A model generated the notes under the pieces. The model made no database searches, was not told where the DNA came from, and was given only the letters and a program-made list of their open reading frames with translations. DNA of 64,000 bases from Nitrospirota bacterium (GTDB lineage Bacteria > Nitrospirota > Thermodesulfovibrionia > UBA6902), in the NCBI GenBank assembly GCA_016213945.1, contig JACQZF010000040.1, positions 30,929-94,928 of the forward strand. Reading direction: 5' to 3'. The translations under genes and the position numbers were made by a program. How positions within the stretch are numbered: the stretch's first letter is position 1; the number at the start of each line of letters is the position of its first letter. This document shows positions 33,894-42,631 of the stretch, piece by piece.

Positions 33894-34557
33894 TAATCGA
33901 AACCTCGTTTATCTTCCTCGTTAATTGCTGTATAAAAGTCTCTTTATCAAGACCGTGTTTGTCTTTCAGATAATGTTTTTTATCAATATGATCATATGCC
34001 TGTCCGACCAGTGTGCCGAAGGTCTCCACGATCCCCCATCCCTCAGTCGCCGATGAAAGAAAAACGGGAATGCCGGTCGGTCCCCATGTGCCTTTGATGT
34101 CAGCCTCAGTAATAGTATTTTTAAGGTCGCGCTTATTGAACTGTATGACAAGGGGGATCTCCTCTATATCAAGTCCTACGAACTGGAGGTTCTCCTCAAG
34201 GTTTTTAAAACTCTCAAAGTTAGTTGTCTCCTCAGACAACTGTGAATCCGCGATAAACGCGACACCGTCCGCCCTCTGTAAAACAGCCTTTCTCGTGGCA
34301 TCATGCTTCACCTGCCCGGGAACAGTGAATACCTTCAACTTGATTTTCAGCCTGCTCGGGGCAACAAGGAAAAACGGCAGGAGGTCAAAAAAGATGGTCC
34401 TGTCATTTTTAGTGTCAAGGACGGTAAGGTCTCCTCTTCCCTGCTTCTCCAACAGATCGTGAAGGCGCAGAAGGTTCGTGGTCTTGCCTGAGAGGGCAGG
34501 GCCGTAGTAGACGAGTTTCAGGATCATCCTGTTTTCAAATTCATCGTATTCAATCAT
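33865..34557 (-). CDS. MglA-like small Ras-family GTPase
   Basis: The 230 aa product is of the MglA/Gliding type. G1 is GPALSGKTTNL (19-29), the switch region is DTKNDRTIFFDLLPF, G3 is TVPGQ (78-82), G4 is NKRD (141-144) and G5 is SSA (168-170). The G3 motif has PGQ where eukaryotic Ras has AGQ, as in MglA. In Myxococcus MglA sets the leading pole and acts on type IV pili and gliding motors. No MglB/Roadblock activator gene is recognisable nearby. The final ten residues are encoded by an intergenic repeat, so the native tail has probably been replaced. Confidence 0.92.
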   Translation of the reverse strand: MIEYDEFENRMILKLVYYGPALSGKTTNLLRLHDLLEKQGRGDLTVLDTKNDRTIFFDLLPFFLVAPSRLKIKLKVFTVPGQVKHDATRKAVLQRADGVAFIADSQLSEETTNFESFKNLEENLQFVGLDIEEIPLVIQFNKRDLKNTITEADIKGTWGPTGIPVFLSSATEGWGIVETFGTLVGQAYDHIDKKHYLKDKHGLDKETFIQQLTRKINEVSIIPSPLAGEG

Positions 34558-34584
34558 AATTCACCATAGAACTGCCTGCTATCT

Positions 34585-34659
34585 GTCATTCCCGCTTGTC
34601 GGGAATCCTTCTTTACCAGAATGTGATAATAGAAAAGATTCCGGACAAGCCGGAATGAC
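34585..34659. repeat. GTCATTCCCGC-type palindromic repeat
   Basis: GTCATTCCCGCTTGTCGGGAA and TTCCGGACAAGCCGGAATGAC are the arms, nearly identical to the copy at 17966-18053. It separates the MglA-like gene from the REC-HD-GYP gene. Confidence 0.88.
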
Positions 34660-34694
34660 AGCTTCATTACTCTCCTCTATATCCTTTCCGTTTC

Positions 34695-36029
34695 TCACCT
34701 CTTTACGAGTACAAATATCCCTGTCTTTGAGGGATCAAGCTGATAATACCGTTTGAGCGCCTGGATGTTTTTCGGATTCAGCACCGTCCCTTTGGACAAA
34801 AGGATAAGACCCGTTCCGCTTTTTACATCTCTTGCAAGCAACATCCCCACCTGTATATTGCTAACATTGAGTTCAGTCTCAATCATGTTTGCTTTACTCT
34901 TCCGGGTTATCCCGGCTAATACTTCTCTGACCGGCACTTCAATAAACGGGTATATTTGTGGGTCGAACATCTTGCCGAGATCATCTCTTACTTTGCCCAG
35001 AGTAATCTCAACTGCATTATCCTTATCCAGATTCCTGACTGTCTTATCAATAAAATCCGCAACAGCGATAATTCTTGCGCCGACAGGGATTCTTCCCCCG
35101 GGAAGCTTGTCGGGGAAACCCATGCCGTTGTAACATTCATGATGATGCCTGATTAAGATTCCGGCGTCTCTGAAATCTTCCACTGAATCAACCGCTGCCT
35201 GCCCCCGCACAGGATGCTGCATGTATTCATTCCGTTCCTCAGCGCTCATCTGATCAAATTCCATCAGGAGCACTACATCGGGGATGCCGATCTTTCCTAT
35301 ATCATGAAGTAAAGCCGCTACGGTAATAGTCTCAACTTCCTCACTGGACAGTTTCATTGCCAGCGCTGTTTTTGTTGATATCTCAGCAACATTTTTGGAA
35401 TGGTTTCCCGTCCTTCTGTCGCGGAGTTCAATCAGACTTGAAAAGGCATGGATCGAGTTTTTGAAGTTTTTTATTAAATCTTCATTCAGCTTCTCAAGCG
35501 CTTTGTTTTTGTTCTGTATCTCAATGGTCTGCTCCTGCACAAAGAACTCAAGCTGTGAATTCCATCTTTTGAGTTCCTCATTCTGCTTCCTGATAATCTC
35601 CTGCAGCCGCTTGTTTTCTTGTACGAGAGAGTATCTCTTTACAGCGTCTCCGATAATCTGGAGAAGCTCCTCGTCCTTCCACGGTTTGGTAATATACCTG
35701 TAAGCCCCGCCCTTGTTTATGGCGTCGGCGACTGCATTGATATCCGCATAGCCGGTAAGCAATATTCTGACAGTGTCCGGCATGATATCTTTTGCCCTCG
35801 CGAGGAATTCAGAGCCTGTCATTCCCGGCATCCTCTGGTCCGAGACAATTAGTCCAAGGTTGGGATGGTTCCTTAAAACCTCCAGCGCCTCTTCGGCAGA
35901 ATTCGCCAGGATGATTTCATAATCTTCATCCATGCACAAACGCTTGAGGGCTTGAAGCACATTCTTCTCATCGTCAACAAAGAGTATCTCAACCGGCGTG
36001 CCGGATTTTATTTCGTGAGCGGCTTCCAT
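34695..36029 (-). CDS. Receiver-HD-GYP response regulator (c-di-GMP phosphodiesterase)
   Basis: The 444 aa product has a receiver (residues about 13-130; Asp64 in VSDQRMPGMTG, then RILLTGYAD and ITKPWKDEE). A coiled coil of about 60 residues follows, then an HD-GYP domain with HDIGKIGIPD and HHHECYNGMGFP. The usual GYP is GFP here. HD-GYP enzymes degrade c-di-GMP to GMP. A further C-terminal domain of about 80 residues (VGMLLARDVKSGTG) is of the kind seen in other HD-domain regulators. The start ATG shares one base with the stop of the upstream REC-PAS gene (TAATG), so translation is coupled. Confidence 0.93.
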   Translation of the reverse strand: MEAAHEIKSGTPVEILFVDDEKNVLQALKRLCMDEDYEIILANSAEEALEVLRNHPNLGLIVSDQRMPGMTGSEFLARAKDIMPDTVRILLTGYADINAVADAINKGGAYRYITKPWKDEELLQIIGDAVKRYSLVQENKRLQEIIRKQNEELKRWNSQLEFFVQEQTIEIQNKNKALEKLNEDLIKNFKNSIHAFSSLIELRDRRTGNHSKNVAEISTKTALAMKLSSEEVETITVAALLHDIGKIGIPDVVLLMEFDQMSAEERNEYMQHPVRGQAAVDSVEDFRDAGILIRHHHECYNGMGFPDKLPGGRIPVGARIIAVADFIDKTVRNLDKDNAVEITLGKVRDDLGKMFDPQIYPFIEVPVREVLAGITRKSKANMIETELNVSNIQVGMLLARDVKSGTGLILLSKGTVLNPKNIQALKRYYQLDPSKTGIFVLVKR

Positions 36030-36856
36030 TATACTTTTACTTCCACCTCGTCAAAAATTAAAATAGTCCCTTCCTGCCCGCTGGAGTATTTCATATGCAC
36101 CCCTTTGATCCTGATGTCAGAGCCGTTTATCAGGATGTGAACGGTGAGGGGCCCTTTTTCTGTGATGTTTCCAATAAGTACATTTATTTCTTCCGGCAGG
36201 GAGTCCCTGATGTCCGTCCCCATTATGTTTCCGTCTCCCCCGTCGAAAAGCTCACCCCCAAGTTTATTGCACTGCACTATCTGCCCTTCAGGGTCTATCC
36301 CGATCACTGCGACAGGCAGGGAATCAAGGATGTTTTGCGAGCTTGTGAGTATTCTGTTTTGCAACACCAGGTCAGCAGTCCTTTCAGCAACAAGCCTTTC
36401 AAGGTTGTTGTTTATCTCCCGGAGTTCTATGTTTTTCAGTTCAAGCTCTTTTGTAAGCTGCGTGTTCTTTAGCTTAATGAAATAACGGTCAATGGCATTG
36501 GATATTGCTACCATCAACTCGGCGTCATTCCACGGTTTTGGAATAAACTTATAAATATGTCCCACGTTTATCGCCTCAACAATGGCTGCGGTGTCCGCAT
36601 ACCCTGAAAGGACAATTCTCACGGTGTCCGGCCAATGTTTATAAACTTCTTTGAGAAAATCAACCCCGTTCATTTTGGGCATCCTGTAATCGGATATTAC
36701 AATTTGAATCGGCGTTGTCTTTTTGAGAATCTCCAGCCCCTCGTCTCCCGATGTTGCGGCAATAATCTCGTAATCGGTGTCAAGAAAGATCCTCTTCAAG
36801 GATTTCAGGACATTTTCTTCATCGTCCACACATAAGATTCTTATCTGTTCATCCAT
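36029..36856 (-). CDS. Receiver-PAS response regulator
   Basis: The 275 aa product has a 'KPW'-type receiver (Asp56 in ISDYRMPKMNG, RIVLSGYADT, IPKPWNDAE). A long coiled coil (about 130-170) and a single PAS-like domain follow (ILDSLPVAVIGIDPEG). There is no DNA-binding or catalytic output, so it may pass phosphate or gather partners. ATG 36856 has GGAGGGGG 7 bases upstream and overlaps the kinase stop by 8 bp (ATGGATGA), linking it to the large kinase encoded upstream. Confidence 0.88.
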   Translation of the reverse strand: MDEQIRILCVDDEENVLKSLKRIFLDTDYEIIAATSGDEGLEILKKTTPIQIVISDYRMPKMNGVDFLKEVYKHWPDTVRIVLSGYADTAAIVEAINVGHIYKFIPKPWNDAELMVAISNAIDRYFIKLKNTQLTKELELKNIELREINNNLERLVAERTADLVLQNRILTSSQNILDSLPVAVIGIDPEGQIVQCNKLGGELFDGGDGNIMGTDIRDSLPEEINVLIGNITEKGPLTVHILINGSDIRIKGVHMKYSSGQEGTILIFDEVEVKV

Positions 36857-39614
36857 TACTGTCCCCCTCCACAACCGGAATTCTTACAGTGAAGGTGGTC
36901 CCTTTGCCGACTTTGCTGTCAACCGCGATCTCTCCGTTATGTTTTTTTACGATGTCATAGGTGATGCTGAGTCCCAGGCCTGTTCCCTTGCCCACCGGTT
37001 TTGTCGTAAAAAAAGGCTCAAATATTTTGTTTATCTTGTCCGCAGGTATCCCGCTGCCCGTGTCTGATATAGATATGTTTACGGAGCCGTTGCCGTTCCA
37101 GGTCTTTATCTTTATCTCCCCCTGTTTTTCAATCGCGTGAGCTGCATTGACAAGGAGATTCATAAAGACCTGATTCATCTGCTGCGGCCAACACTTGGTC
37201 TGCGGTATTGCCCCATATTCCTTTGTCACAGTCGCCTTGTATTTCAATTCGTTCCACACAATGTTCAACGTGCTTTCAATGCATTCATTGATGTCTGCGA
37301 ATTTGTATTCCGCCTCATCGACCCTTGAGAAGCTCTTGAGGTTCTGCACTATCCTCTTTACCCTGTCAGCGCCGTCAAGGGACTCCTTTATCAACTGCTT
37401 TATGTCTTCGAGTATGTAATCGAGTTTGAGCTTTTTCCGCAATTCTTGCACTTTGTCTATTACGTCTTTTTCTGTCATGCCGGCTTGCCCAGTATCTTTA
37501 TTTAAGAAAGATTCCCGACAAGCGGGAATGACATCTGATGAAACATTATTTGCACTTTCTTTGGTAATTGCTTCAATTGCCTCACCCTGCGTATTAATGA
37601 ACTCCGTCAGTTTGTTCACATATTTGCCCAGAGTGCCGAGATTGCTTGAGATAAATCCCATCGGGTTGTTAATTTCATGTGCCACGCCTGCCGCAAGCTG
37701 CCCGATGGACGCCATCTTTTCCCTCTGCAGTATCTGAGTCTGGGTCGCCTTCAGTTCTGCGTAGGCGTTCTCCAGTTCCCTGTTTTTCATTTCAAGCACA
37801 TGCATCATATTGTTGAACTGCTCCCCGATCTGTGAGATCGGGTCTGAGGTCGCTGTTTTAAATACCTCACACTCCGCACAATTCTTGTATTTCTGCGCAA
37901 AAGCGCCCTGCACATTTCCGCCGCAGAAGGTGCCTGCCGTCTGCCAGCATCTTGTGGCCCCCTTCCCGTAACAGATACATTCTTTTTTTGTGCAATTTTT
38001 AATCTCATAGCATGGCTTTAATTTAGGATTTGAAAGCAGCCCGTCAAAGCCCTTCTGGTTTGTTACATTCTGAATAAGGGCGGATATCTGATCGAGCGCC
38101 TTCTGGAGTTTCTCCCTGTCTTTTTCAATCGTCCTGTTGGTTATTTCAAGTTTTTCGGTAATATGTTTTATCTCAGTGGATTCATGAAGCGTCAGGACGG
38201 TGCCTGCATACCCGAGGTCGTCAGGGTTAAAGGGATAGGAACTGAGCATAAACCACTTTCCCGTGGACTCCTGAAAAAGTTCGATGCCTCCTGAATAAAA
38301 TGTATGAGACCTCAATCCCTGCTCCTGTATCAACTCCTCCCAGTTTCTGTCGAGGATCTCAAGATAAGGTTTGCGGGTAAATTCCCTGACGGCGTTATTT
38401 ATTCTTTTTATCTTCCCTTCGGAGTCCGTGAGTATCAGCATGTCTCCGACACAGTCCATGGTCTTTTCCCATTCCCTCTTTGCAATTGCTATCTTCCCAA
38501 AGGCGGCATTTAATTCTTCATGCTCTTTGACAAGAAACTGCTGGCTTTCACGCAGAGCATCTTCCGCTTCTTTCCTCTTGGTGATATCTTCTCCTGAACT
38601 GAGGGTGCCTATCGTTTTCCCGGTTTTGTCTTTCAATATGGTATTGCGCCAGGCAATGAGCCTCTCTTCCCCGGTTTTTGTTAAAACAGGGTTTTCATGC
38701 TGCTCGTTAGCGGAAAGCTCTCCGCTCATAAGATAGGCAAAGACAGTCTTTGTCCCCTCTCGCAACCTCCCCGGTATAAAGTTGTCGCTCCAGTTTTTAC
38801 CTATGATCTCATGTTCTGCGTAACCAAGGATGTCGCAGCCTTTTTTGTTTATCAGGGTTACATTTCCATTTGTGTCGAGCGCCGCGAGCATAACCCCAGC
38901 AACGTCAAGGTAGTCTTGCGCCCTGTCCCTTTCCTCTTTCAGTGTATCGGCAAGCTCCTTTAATTTCTCCTTCGCTTGTTTCTGGTCGCTAATGCTGCGG
39001 TTCAGTTTGAATATCGTCGTCAGTATCATGGACAGGAAAATGACCATTATGACCCCTGGGACAACTGAGGATTTCAGCAGCGTCATGTCGAGCTGCTGGT
39101 CCCTCTGTGTTATGTCGTAGTAAATCTCAAAGGCCCCGATAAATGTATCCCCTTTCATGATGGGAATATATGTTTCAACTACGTCAGCCTTTACTACTTT
39201 GCCTTCAAGGGATTTCGTGTCTTTTTTGACCACCTTGGAGTAGTTCCTGCCTTTAGCGACCATCTGCCTGAAATAATCATGTTTATTAACTTCCCCTATG
39301 TCCTTGGGTTCGGTGGAATATATAATTTCTCCATCGCGGGCAAAGAGTTTGAGCTTTATAAATTCAAAATCATTCTGCGCCCTGCCGACCCTTTTCGGCA
39401 GATCACCCGGCAGGGATTCTTTCTTTAGATCGTTCACGTCTGAAAGAAGCATGGCCTGTAAATGCCCGGCGGTGCGCTCCGCTTCGTCCTCGGTATTTGC
39501 AACTAATAATTTTGTAAATAAAGGATAGATGTAGTAGATGTTGATCAGCGGAAAAAGCACGGCTATCATTACTGAAATAATGAAAATATTTCTTAAAGCT
39601 CTGTCTTTCGGCAT
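36849..39614 (-). CDS. Large membrane histidine kinase with PAS and cysteine-rich domains
   Basis: The product is about 921 aa. One membrane segment follows the start and a second lies near residue 205, enclosing an extracytoplasmic sensor (GEVNKHDYF, KADVVETYIPIM) shared with the 469-aa kinase at 42624-44033. Two PAS domains follow. Next is a cysteine-rich block (residues about 529-585, CYEIKNC, KECICYG, RCWQTAG, NCAEC), a possible redox or metal sensor. The H-box AAGVAHEINNP has His646, and the ATPase domain (NLLVNAAH, DTGSGIP, GKGTGLGLSITY) is complete. Residues about 694-713 are encoded by a GTCATTCCCGC repeat. Start 39614 (MPKDRALRN) is chosen by match to the paralogue. Confidence 0.92.
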   Translation of the reverse strand: MPKDRALRNIFIISVMIAVLFPLINIYYIYPLFTKLLVANTEDEAERTAGHLQAMLLSDVNDLKKESLPGDLPKRVGRAQNDFEFIKLKLFARDGEIIYSTEPKDIGEVNKHDYFRQMVAKGRNYSKVVKKDTKSLEGKVVKADVVETYIPIMKGDTFIGAFEIYYDITQRDQQLDMTLLKSSVVPGVIMVIFLSMILTTIFKLNRSISDQKQAKEKLKELADTLKEERDRAQDYLDVAGVMLAALDTNGNVTLINKKGCDILGYAEHEIIGKNWSDNFIPGRLREGTKTVFAYLMSGELSANEQHENPVLTKTGEERLIAWRNTILKDKTGKTIGTLSSGEDITKRKEAEDALRESQQFLVKEHEELNAAFGKIAIAKREWEKTMDCVGDMLILTDSEGKIKRINNAVREFTRKPYLEILDRNWEELIQEQGLRSHTFYSGGIELFQESTGKWFMLSSYPFNPDDLGYAGTVLTLHESTEIKHITEKLEITNRTIEKDREKLQKALDQISALIQNVTNQKGFDGLLSNPKLKPCYEIKNCTKKECICYGKGATRCWQTAGTFCGGNVQGAFAQKYKNCAECEVFKTATSDPISQIGEQFNNMMHVLEMKNRELENAYAELKATQTQILQREKMASIGQLAAGVAHEINNPMGFISSNLGTLGKYVNKLTEFINTQGEAIEAITKESANNVSSDVIPACRESFLNKDTGQAGMTEKDVIDKVQELRKKLKLDYILEDIKQLIKESLDGADRVKRIVQNLKSFSRVDEAEYKFADINECIESTLNIVWNELKYKATVTKEYGAIPQTKCWPQQMNQVFMNLLVNAAHAIEKQGEIKIKTWNGNGSVNISISDTGSGIPADKINKIFEPFFTTKPVGKGTGLGLSITYDIVKKHNGEIAVDSKVGKGTTFTVRIPVVEGDSNG
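37474..37532. repeat. GTCATTCCCGC-type repeat inserted in frame in a kinase gene
   Basis: GTCATGCCGGCTTGCCCAGT and GATTCCCGACAAGCGGGAATGAC are the arms (59 bp between outer ends). Read on the minus strand it gives DVIPACRESFLNKDTGQAGM, a peptide absent from the matching position of the paralogous kinase at 32546-33844. The frame stays open through it. Confidence 0.85.
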
Positions 39615-39992
39615 TGTTTCATATCCTTCCGGAAGATATAATTGTCCGCCTGACAGAGAAGTTCGTGAAGTCCGGCATAACGTTTTTTTTATTTTTCCCA
39701 ATTAAATGGGTCTCTTTCTTACCACACATGGACTCTACACGCTACTGCTCAAGCGCACTCCTCTCGATAATTTATTCGGATTAATCAGGGTAAATCTTAA
39801 GGGAGTGGATGGTCGACAGTTGCATAATAGAACGCACTCTCCAATGTGTCATTCCCGCATGTTTTTAGCGGGAATCCAGTAGCTTTAAGTCTCATGGATG
39901 CCCGATTAAGCCTGTCCTCGCAGGTAGTAAGCGGGGAAACTTCGGGTATGACGAACAAAGGGCGATAGCGTGAATACTTTGTTGAGATGTTA
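39615..39992. other. 378-bp intergenic region upstream of the large kinase gene
   Basis: It should hold the promoter of the kinase-REC-PAS-HD-GYP unit, but I cannot point to convincing -35/-10 boxes. No gene is seen. The left third, nearest the kinase start, is AT-rich. The right part is taken up by the composite repeat at 39848-39952. Confidence 0.5.
39848..39952. repeat. GTCATTCCCGC composite repeat, long form
   Basis: It begins GTCATTCCCGCATGTTTTTAG and ends ACTTCGGGTATGAC. GCGGGAATCCAG and ATGGATGCCCGA lie inside, plus a GTAGTAAGCGGGG segment. It parallels 9632-9732 along its length. Confidence 0.75.
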
Positions 39993-40331
39993 CTATTTAA
40001 ATTTTTGCTGCCATTCGGTGTATTCAGCCGGAGGGTCTATAATTTTCAGTCCGAGCATCAAGTTGTCGCTGTTTTCCGAGGGCTTAAGGAACCAACGTAC
40101 CTCGCAGCTTAAATTTATCGTAACGCCGGATGGCAACTGAAAGTTCAGGGCAATTACTTTTTGAGGATGGAAGTCCTTGTCGGTTTTGATAAAAGTGGTT
40201 ATAGTCGATGACACGCCCTCCTCAGAGACGTTCCCTATGACGCCTTCATACGTTTTGCCGCCTATCAAAACTTTTGCGTGCAGGCTGATAACGAATCTGC
40301 GGTGCTGTCTTTTTTCCAGGAATTTTTCCAT
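39993..40331 (-). CDS. Single-domain PilZ protein
   Basis: The 112 aa product is a minimal PilZ domain. RQHRRF supplies the RxxxR motif at the N terminus and NVSEEGV supplies the (D/N)xSxxG motif near residue 34, so c-di-GMP binding is plausible. A central loop (TTFIKTDKDFHPQK) is longer than usual. It lies 64 bp downstream of the GGDEF-EAL gene on the same strand and may sense the c-di-GMP that protein makes or breaks. Confidence 0.85.
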   Translation of the reverse strand: MEKFLEKRQHRRFVISLHAKVLIGGKTYEGVIGNVSEEGVSSTITTFIKTDKDFHPQKVIALNFQLPSGVTINLSCEVRWFLKPSENSDNLMLGLKIIDPPAEYTEWQQKFK

Positions 40332-40395
40332 TTTAAATTATTGGTCTATTACTTAACGCTTCTCCTGATGTGTTTTACTTTTCAAAAAATATCTG

Positions 40396-42168
40396 CTACA
40401 GGTTTTTTAATGCCGGGATCTCTCTTTTCTCCGTGCATAACTGATAAATTCCATCAGAAGTAAGCGGACGGCTGAATAGATATCCCTGCATTTCATCGCA
40501 CCCCATCTCCTTTAATAATGCCAGTTGCTGGCCGGTCTCCACGCCCTCGGCAATTACTGTTAGCTGGAGGTTATGGGCCATTGCAATAATTGCCCTGACG
40601 ATGGCTTTATCTTCGTTTTTTTCCGTTATGTCATTGATAAAGGACCGGTCGATCTTAATGTTGTCCAGGGGAAAACGTTTTAGATAGCTGAATGAAGAAT
40701 AGCCTGTGCCGAAATCATCCATCGAAAGGCGCACGCCCATTTTTTTTAACTCATTCATCATGGATATAGTTGTATCCGCATTCTTCATAACAACGCTTTC
40801 AGTGATCTCTATCTCAAGGCATCCTTGGCCGAGCCCGTAATCGCCCAGGACTTTTTCGATTATTTTGATCAGATTTTCCTGCCTGAATTGATGCCCTGAA
40901 ATATTTACTGAAATGGTGAGGGGCATATGTAATAAGCCAGCTTTCTGCCACTCCTGGTTTTGCCGGCAAGCCGCCTTGAGGACCCATTCACCTATCGGGA
41001 CGATAAGCCCGGTCTCTTCGGCAACCGGAATAAACTCCATCGGAGAGACAAGCCCTTTTTGGGGGTGCTGCCAGCGCACAAGCGCCTCCAGTCCGCTGAT
41101 TTTCCCGGAGAGGATATCGACCCTCGGTTGATAATACAGGACAAACTCCTCCCGGTCTATCGCCCTGCGCAGGTCATTTTCCATTGTCAGCCTTTCAAGG
41201 GCCGAGGCATTCATTGAGTGTTTGTAAAACTGAAAATTATTCTTGCCGTGTTCTTTGGCATGGTACATTGCGGTGTCCGCATTCTTGAGAAGACTGTCCG
41301 TGTCCGTTCCGTCAGACGGATACAGCGCTATGCCGATGCTTGCTGTTACATGTACTTCGTGATTATCCAGGGTAAAGGGCTGAGATATTATATTAAGAAT
41401 GCGATTTGACACAGTTGCCGCATTTTGCATGGACTCGATCTCTGTCAGCAAAACTATAAACTCGTCTCCGCCGAGACGCGCCACTGTGTTAGTGATTGTT
41501 TGCGGCGATTGACGGGCCACGGTGTCTGATGAGCGGATATATGCGGACAGGCGTTTCGCGACACCCATTAACAACAGATCGCCGACCCGGTGTTCGAGGG
41601 TGTCGTTGATGCGCTTGAAATTGTCCAGATCAATGAACATTACTGCCGAAGTTGAACTGTAACGCTCGGAGTGTGCAAGGGTTTGTTTTAACCTGTCATT
41701 AAACAATGCGCGATTGGGGAGGCCGGTCAGGCTGTCATAATATGCCATCCTTAGTATACTGTCTTCCGCCATCTTGTGGCGGATTGCATAGCGGATCGAG
41801 CGGTCCAGTAAATTTGCGGTCATCTCTCCCTTGTACAGGTAATCTGCCGCTCCCGCGTTCATTGCCGCGATATCCACTTCATGGTCCCCCTGTCCCGTAA
41901 TCAGGATTATCGGCGCCGTGCAGCCTGCTTTGAGCGCTTCCCGCAGAAGATCCAGCCCGGTATGCTCCCCGAGCCTGTAGTCAAAAAGGTATATATCATA
42001 TTGCTTATGACTTATCGCCTCAAGCGCGGCAGCATAGGATTTTTCCCAGTTTACTTCGTAAATCTTCCCTTCCACTTCCGAAAGCAAATCTCTTGTGAAG
42101 ATATAATCGTCTTCATCATCATCCACAAGAAGTACTTTTATTCTGCTCATATTCAGGTTCGTGTTCAT
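40396..42168 (-). CDS. Receiver-GGDEF-EAL c-di-GMP turnover protein
   Basis: The product is about 590 aa. The N-terminal receiver ([12 protein letters not shown], acceptor aspartate in LFDYRLGEH) is followed by a GGDEF domain with an intact RLGGDEF. The EAL domain has [23 protein letters not shown] and AEGVE. Both the synthesis and the breakdown signatures are complete, so net activity cannot be told. Several ATGs are possible (42189, 42168, 42150). None has a strong ribosome-binding site, and 42168 is a compromise that avoids overlap with the upstream regulator gene ending at 42179. The receiver differs from the 'KPW' type. Confidence 0.93.
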   Translation of the reverse strand: MNTNLNMSRIKVLLVDDDEDDYIFTRDLLSEVEGKIYEVNWEKSYAAALEAISHKQYDIYLFDYRLGEHTGLDLLREALKAGCTAPIILITGQGDHEVDIAAMNAGAADYLYKGEMTANLLDRSIRYAIRHKMAEDSILRMAYYDSLTGLPNRALFNDRLKQTLAHSERYSSTSAVMFIDLDNFKRINDTLEHRVGDLLLMGVAKRLSAYIRSSDTVARQSPQTITNTVARLGGDEFIVLLTEIESMQNAATVSNRILNIISQPFTLDNHEVHVTASIGIALYPSDGTDTDSLLKNADTAMYHAKEHGKNNFQFYKHSMNASALERLTMENDLRRAIDREEFVLYYQPRVDILSGKISGLEALVRWQHPQKGLVSPMEFIPVAEETGLIVPIGEWVLKAACRQNQEWQKAGLLHMPLTISVNISGHQFRQENLIKIIEKVLGDYGLGQGCLEIEITESVVMKNADTTISMMNELKKMGVRLSMDDFGTGYSSFSYLKRFPLDNIKIDRSFINDITEKNEDKAIVRAIIAMAHNLQLTVIAEGVETGQQLALLKEMGCDEMQGYLFSRPLTSDGIYQLCTEKREIPALKNL

Positions 42169-42178
42169 AATAATAATC

Positions 42179-42631
42179 TCATTTGCCATCGGGCAGTTTG
42201 ACAATCTGGAACCAGTACTGCGCCAGAGTTGTTATCACAAAGACCATCCCCTCAAAGGAGACCGGCTTTGTAATGAAAGAATTTACTCCAAGATCATAAC
42301 TGCGGTAAATATCCTCCTCCGCCTTTGAGGTTGTCAGCACTACAATAGGGATCTGCCTCAGGTCCGGGTCCGACTTGATATCTTTCAGCGCTTCCCTTCC
42401 GTCCTTTTTCGGCATATTCAGGTCCAGAAGGATCAAGCCGGGACGCGGATAACCCTCAGGGGCCGTATATTTACCGCGATGATACAAATAATCAAGAAGC
42501 TCTTCCCCGTCTTCTACAAAACGCAGTTCATTGACCAGCTTGGCCTCCTCAAAGGCCTCTTTTGTCATGAGACGGTCATCTTCGTCGTCGTCCGCCATAA
42601 GGATCGTGATTGATTTTGCCTTTTCATCCAT
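42179..42631 (-). CDS. Rcp1-like single-domain response regulator
   Basis: The 150 aa product is a lone receiver ([13 protein letters not shown], acceptor aspartate in [24 protein letters not shown]). It is of the Rcp1 type that commonly pairs with phytochrome-like kinases having the HDLQEPLR box. GGAGGCAGTT precedes ATG 42631, which overlaps the kinase stop by 8 bp (ATGGATGA). Kinase, Rcp1-like regulator and GGDEF-EAL protein therefore look like one relay. Confidence 0.92.
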   Translation of the reverse strand: MDEKAKSITILMADDDEDDRLMTKEAFEEAKLVNELRFVEDGEELLDYLYHRGKYTAPEGYPRPGLILLDLNMPKKDGREALKDIKSDPDLRQIPIVVLTTSKAEEDIYRSYDLGVNSFITKPVSFEGMVFVITTLAQYWFQIVKLPDGK

